Source: Endozoicomonas sp. 4G (GTDB lineage: Bacteria; Pseudomonadota; Gammaproteobacteria; Pseudomonadales; Endozoicomonadaceae). From it: a stretch of DNA of 64,000 nucleotides. A model generated the notes under the pieces. The model made no database searches and had not been told where the DNA came from. It worked only from the letters and a program-made list of their open reading frames with translations. Within the stretch, counting starts at the first letter, position 1; each line of letters begins with the position of its first letter. Below are positions 61,430-64,000 of this stretch, piece after piece. The DNA is taken from positions 2,470,001 to 2,534,000 of the forward strand of contig NZ_CP082909.1 in NCBI RefSeq assembly GCF_023822025.1, given 5' to 3'. The translations under genes were made by a program, and so were the position numbers.

Positions 61430-61741
61430 TCAATAGCCCCTGACAAGACGACGATAAGAGGGGGAATAATTAGGACTCATAAAATCACTTCTTGAATAGA
61501 ATTCTTCTGCTGAAGGTGGGTCTTCTACTGTAAAGATTTCTTTCACAAAATCAGAATCGAGCCTCCACAACAGATAAAAGCACACACCAGAAAATACCCC
61601 CCAAAACACAGGCGATACCAGCACACCCCTGAAATAACCAGGCACCACAACCGAGTACAACACTTGCTCCAGAACCAGACAACTGATTGCCAGCACCATT
61701 ACAGAACGGCTAAACCGCTTGGTACGTTGCCAGAAAGTCAT
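61430..61741 (-). CDS. Small two-helix membrane protein
   Basis: The protein has 103 residues from the ATG at 61741, preceded by GGAGG eight bases away. Two transmembrane segments (VMVLAISCLVLEQVLYSVVV and VFWGVFSGVCFYLLW), then a hydrophilic tail rich in Tyr and Ser. It is on the strand opposite to traG and traC, in the spot where entry-exclusion genes often lie beside traG, so an exclusion role is a reasonable guess; no family match was recognised. Confidence 0.6.
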   Translation of the reverse strand: MTFWQRTKRFSRSVMVLAISCLVLEQVLYSVVVPGYFRGVLVSPVFWGVFSGVCFYLLWRLDSDFVKEIFTVEDPPSAEEFYSRSDFMSPNYSPSYRRLVRGY

Positions 61742-61848
61742 AACGTCGACCTCCATTCAGGGATGAAAACAGATTCTACACAGCCAAAATGACCGGACAG
61801 ATTCTCTTTTTTCTGTCCAGTGAACATAGCACAACTGAGACCAAAATC

Positions 61849-64000
61849 ATGTTTGCCAAGCGTCCAGTACCTGCACCGGAACCCCAGCAATTTTCAGACT
61901 CGCTGATCACCACAAGGGCCTTTGACCCCGACAGCCATGTGTTTCTATGCGACGACAATCACCTGTTTTTCGGATTTCTCTGCATGACACTCAGCGGACT
62001 GGATAATGGGCTGGATGATCGTTTGAATGGTCTGCTCAATCAGGACTGGCCCGACGATACCCTGATGCAGTGTGGCCTGGTATCCAGTCCTGATTTAATG
62101 CAGACCATTGGACAGCTGCTTGCCCTGCAAGGTCATATGGATAATACCTTTTCCGCCATGCTGGATCAGAATATCCGGCAATTGCAGGCGGGTGTTCACC
62201 AAACGATGACCAATGAGCAGAAACTGCGCCGGGGGATTTTATGGATGACGGTTAAAGTCCCCATCCGACAACTGTCGCCTTCAGACGAAGACCTGCTTAG
62301 GGTAAAACGGTTACGACAAACCTTTGCCGGCGGTATTGAAACAGCGAATCTGGCCTCCATTCCCATGAGTCACCACGAATGGTTACGGCTTTGTATGATT
62401 CTGGTGAATCATCCTGAACAGGGACGCTGGGCTTTGAGTCAGATTACTGCAGCATCGGATTTAGCATTGAATGAGCAGGTGTTTGATCCCGATACGCCGC
62501 TGGAAGTCCACCCTGATCACCTGGTATTCGGCACAGGACAAAAACAACGTTTTGTAAAAGTACTGGTTGCTAAGCAGCTGCCGCCCTTTGCTGCTTTGGG
62601 TCTGGCTTTTAACTATATGGGCGATAGTCAGAACGGACACCGGGGCATAAAATGCTACGCCCAGATTCATGTGCTGCTGCATTTTCCTCCTGTACGACAG
62701 CTACAGACTTCCCTGAATAATCGTCAGCGCATTGCCATCCAGCAATCATCCAGCCCGATTACCCGCTTCGAACCACGGTTAATGGAACGCAAGAAAGATT
62801 TTGATGTGCTGTTTGAAGCATTGAACCAGGGTGATGCGCCCCTGAAGCTGACTTTTACACTGGTACTCTACTGCGACTCACGAAAAGAAGCGGAAATGTT
62901 GTCATCCAATGCCAGCAGTTATTACCGGGAACTGGGTTTTATGCTCTACGAAGATGCCTATTTTATGCTGCCAATGTTTCTCAACACCCTGCCCGGTAAC
63001 GCCCAAAAAGCTACCCAGAACCTTGCCCTGCATGAAAAGACACTGGCTACCCGTCATGCGGTGTCGCTGTTGCCGCTGTTCGATGACTGGTCAGGACATC
63101 AGGAAGCGTTGCTAAATCTGGTCTCCCGCCGTGGACAACTGATGAACCTGTCGTTATTCGAGTCCAACAGCAACTACAACGCCATTATCGCCGCCACTTC
63201 CGGCGCAGGAAAAACCGTTCTGGTCAACGAAGTCATCAGCAATATTCTAATCCGTGGTGGCCAGTGTTGGGCACTGGACATTGGCGAGGGTTACAAAAAA
63301 CTGTGCCAGCATTTTGATGGTTTGTTTCTCGACTTTGACCAGGGCAGTGAGATCGGTATGAATCCGTTTGCCCTGGTTCATGATTACGAAGAAGAAGGCG
63401 ATATTCTGCTGGCACTGATCATCGCCATGGTGTCTCCACGGGAGCCATTGACCCCTTATCAGGAAGCCAGTTTGCGTGAACAGATTCGGGAACTCTGGGA
63501 ACAGGAAGGTACCAATAGCTCCATTGATCTGTTACAGGAGCGACTACAGCAACACCCGGATGAGCGCATAACCGATCTGGCCGTACAGCTGAGTGCCTTT
63601 ACTTCCAAAGGCGAATACGGTCGTTTTTTCTGCGGAGACAATACGCTGGATATCAATCAGTCGTTTACCGTGCTTGAACTCCGGCACCTGGACAGCCGCA
63701 AACATTTGCAACGGGTGGTGATTCTGGAGCTGATCTACCTGATCCAGCAGATTATGTACTTTGGCGATGTCAGTCGCCGAAAGTTGGTAGTGGTTGATGA
63801 AGCCTGGAACCTGATGCGGGACACCCAGGGAGCTGCGCTATTTATCGAACATGGTTTCCGCCGCTTTCGGCGATTTAATGGGGCCAACCTGATGGCCGCA
63901 CAGCGGATCGAAGACTTTTACGAAACTGCTGCCGGGCGGGCTGCAATGGATAACAGCGCCACTCAGTTTTTGCTCAAGCAACAGCTGTCCACTATCAATG
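61849..64000 (+). CDS. traC: T4SS ATPase TraC, 3' end outside window
   Basis: The frame is open to the right edge, at least 717 residues. The amino half (SHVFLCDDNHLFFGFLCMTL, LPPFAALGLAFNYMGDSQNG) fits TraC_F_IV. Walker A is ATSGAGKT at about 449-456, Walker B is KLVVVDEAWNLM near 645, with the TraC/VirB4 motif ALDIGEGYKKLCQ and NLMAAQRIEDFY. TraC is the cytoplasmic ATPase that powers pilus assembly in F-type systems. Following traG rather than traV is not the F or SXT order. Confidence 0.92.
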   Translation, partial: MFAKRPVPAPEPQQFSDSLITTRAFDPDSHVFLCDDNHLFFGFLCMTLSGLDNGLDDRLNGLLNQDWPDDTLMQCGLVSSPDLMQTIGQLLALQGHMDNTFSAMLDQNIRQLQAGVHQTMTNEQKLRRGILWMTVKVPIRQLSPSDEDLLRVKRLRQTFAGGIETANLASIPMSHHEWLRLCMILVNHPEQGRWALSQITAASDLALNEQVFDPDTPLEVHPDHLVFGTGQKQRFVKVLVAKQLPPFAALGLAFNYMGDSQNGHRGIKCYAQIHVLLHFPPVRQLQTSLNNRQRIAIQQSSSPITRFEPRLMERKKDFDVLFEALNQGDAPLKLTFTLVLYCDSRKEAEMLSSNASSYYRELGFMLYEDAYFMLPMFLNTLPGNAQKATQNLALHEKTLATRHAVSLLPLFDDWSGHQEALLNLVSRRGQLMNLSLFESNSNYNAIIAATSGAGKTVLVNEVISNILIRGGQCWALDIGEGYKKLCQHFDGLFLDFDQGSEIGMNPFALVHDYEEEGDILLALIIAMVSPREPLTPYQEASLREQIRELWEQEGTNSSIDLLQERLQQHPDERITDLAVQLSAFTSKGEYGRFFCGDNTLDINQSFTVLELRHLDSRKHLQRVVILELIYLIQQIMYFGDVSRRKLVVVDEAWNLMRDTQGAALFIEHGFRRFRRFNGANLMAAQRIEDFYETAAGRAAMDNSATQFLLKQQLSTIN

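Noticed and set aside
1-64000. CRISPR arrays, rRNA or tRNA genes
   Set aside because: No regularly spaced short repeats and no rRNA or tRNA cloverleaf sequences were noticed; this is by eye and not exhaustive.

Overview
The window reads as a mosaic of accessory DNA from a gammaproteobacterium with roughly 48% GC. A marine, Endozoicomonas-like host is my guess from the overall protein flavour; it is not demonstrated. Three sets of genes mark the backbone as a large conjugative element, either an ICE or a plasmid. The first is a minus-strand recombination block at 8.7-16.5 kb: CobT-like VWA protein, DUF3150-like protein, CobS/MoxR ATPase, YqaJ-type exonuclease, Bet/RecT annealase and a tyrosine-recombinase-type integrase, an arrangement recalling SXT/R391 elements. 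The second is a TOPRIM-plus-helicase replication protein at 48.7-51.9 kb. The third is an F-type mating apparatus at 56.2-64 kb (TraH, TraG, TraC) that runs off the right edge. No rRNA, tRNA or CRISPR array was seen.

Cargo fills the rest. At 1-6.9 kb a tightly coupled operon encodes an ankyrin protein, a radical SAM/SPASM enzyme, a P-loop kinase fused to a HAD phosphatase, and a phosphoribosyltransferase. It is followed by two coupled DUF262 proteins, the second also carrying a DUF1524 nuclease domain. I read this as a possible nucleotide or base modification pathway next to modification-sensing nucleases. A cupin and a Mut7-C protein follow.

From 17.3 to 30.8 kb lies a wrecked mobile integron. 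It contains a deleted group II intron, an amino-terminal stub of the integron integrase that still has a LexA box, a candidate attI site, and at least four gene cassettes whose ends pair as expected for attC recombination. The cassette genes look like anti-phage functions: nuclease-NTPase, SEC-C nuclease, HEPN, nuclease-like and HNH. A decayed IS91-type element and an intact-looking IS66 element have landed in the array. A second short cassette cluster at 46.7-48.1 kb (EVE-like, HNH) ends in a group IIC-like intron remnant inserted in an attC.

The strongest candidate for an undescribed system is the operon at 33.2-45.5 kb. It has a WYL regulator behind a perfect inverted repeat, a double dynamin-like GTPase, a second dynamin-like protein that is an in-frame chimera made by a 2.8-kb tandem duplication, a membrane-anchored protein with two copies of an unknown domain, a very large HerA/VirB4-type ATPase with a glycine-zipper segment, a non-specific endonuclease, and a YezG-like immunity protein. 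The genes overlap or nearly touch. I infer a membrane-linked, NTP-driven defence or toxin-delivery machine with the nuclease as effector and the last gene protecting the host.

Between the replication gene and the tra genes (52.3-55.6 kb) sit a PAS/LuxR-type regulator overlapping a flavin-type oxidase, and opposite them a cytosine/purine-type permease overlapping an unknown protein.
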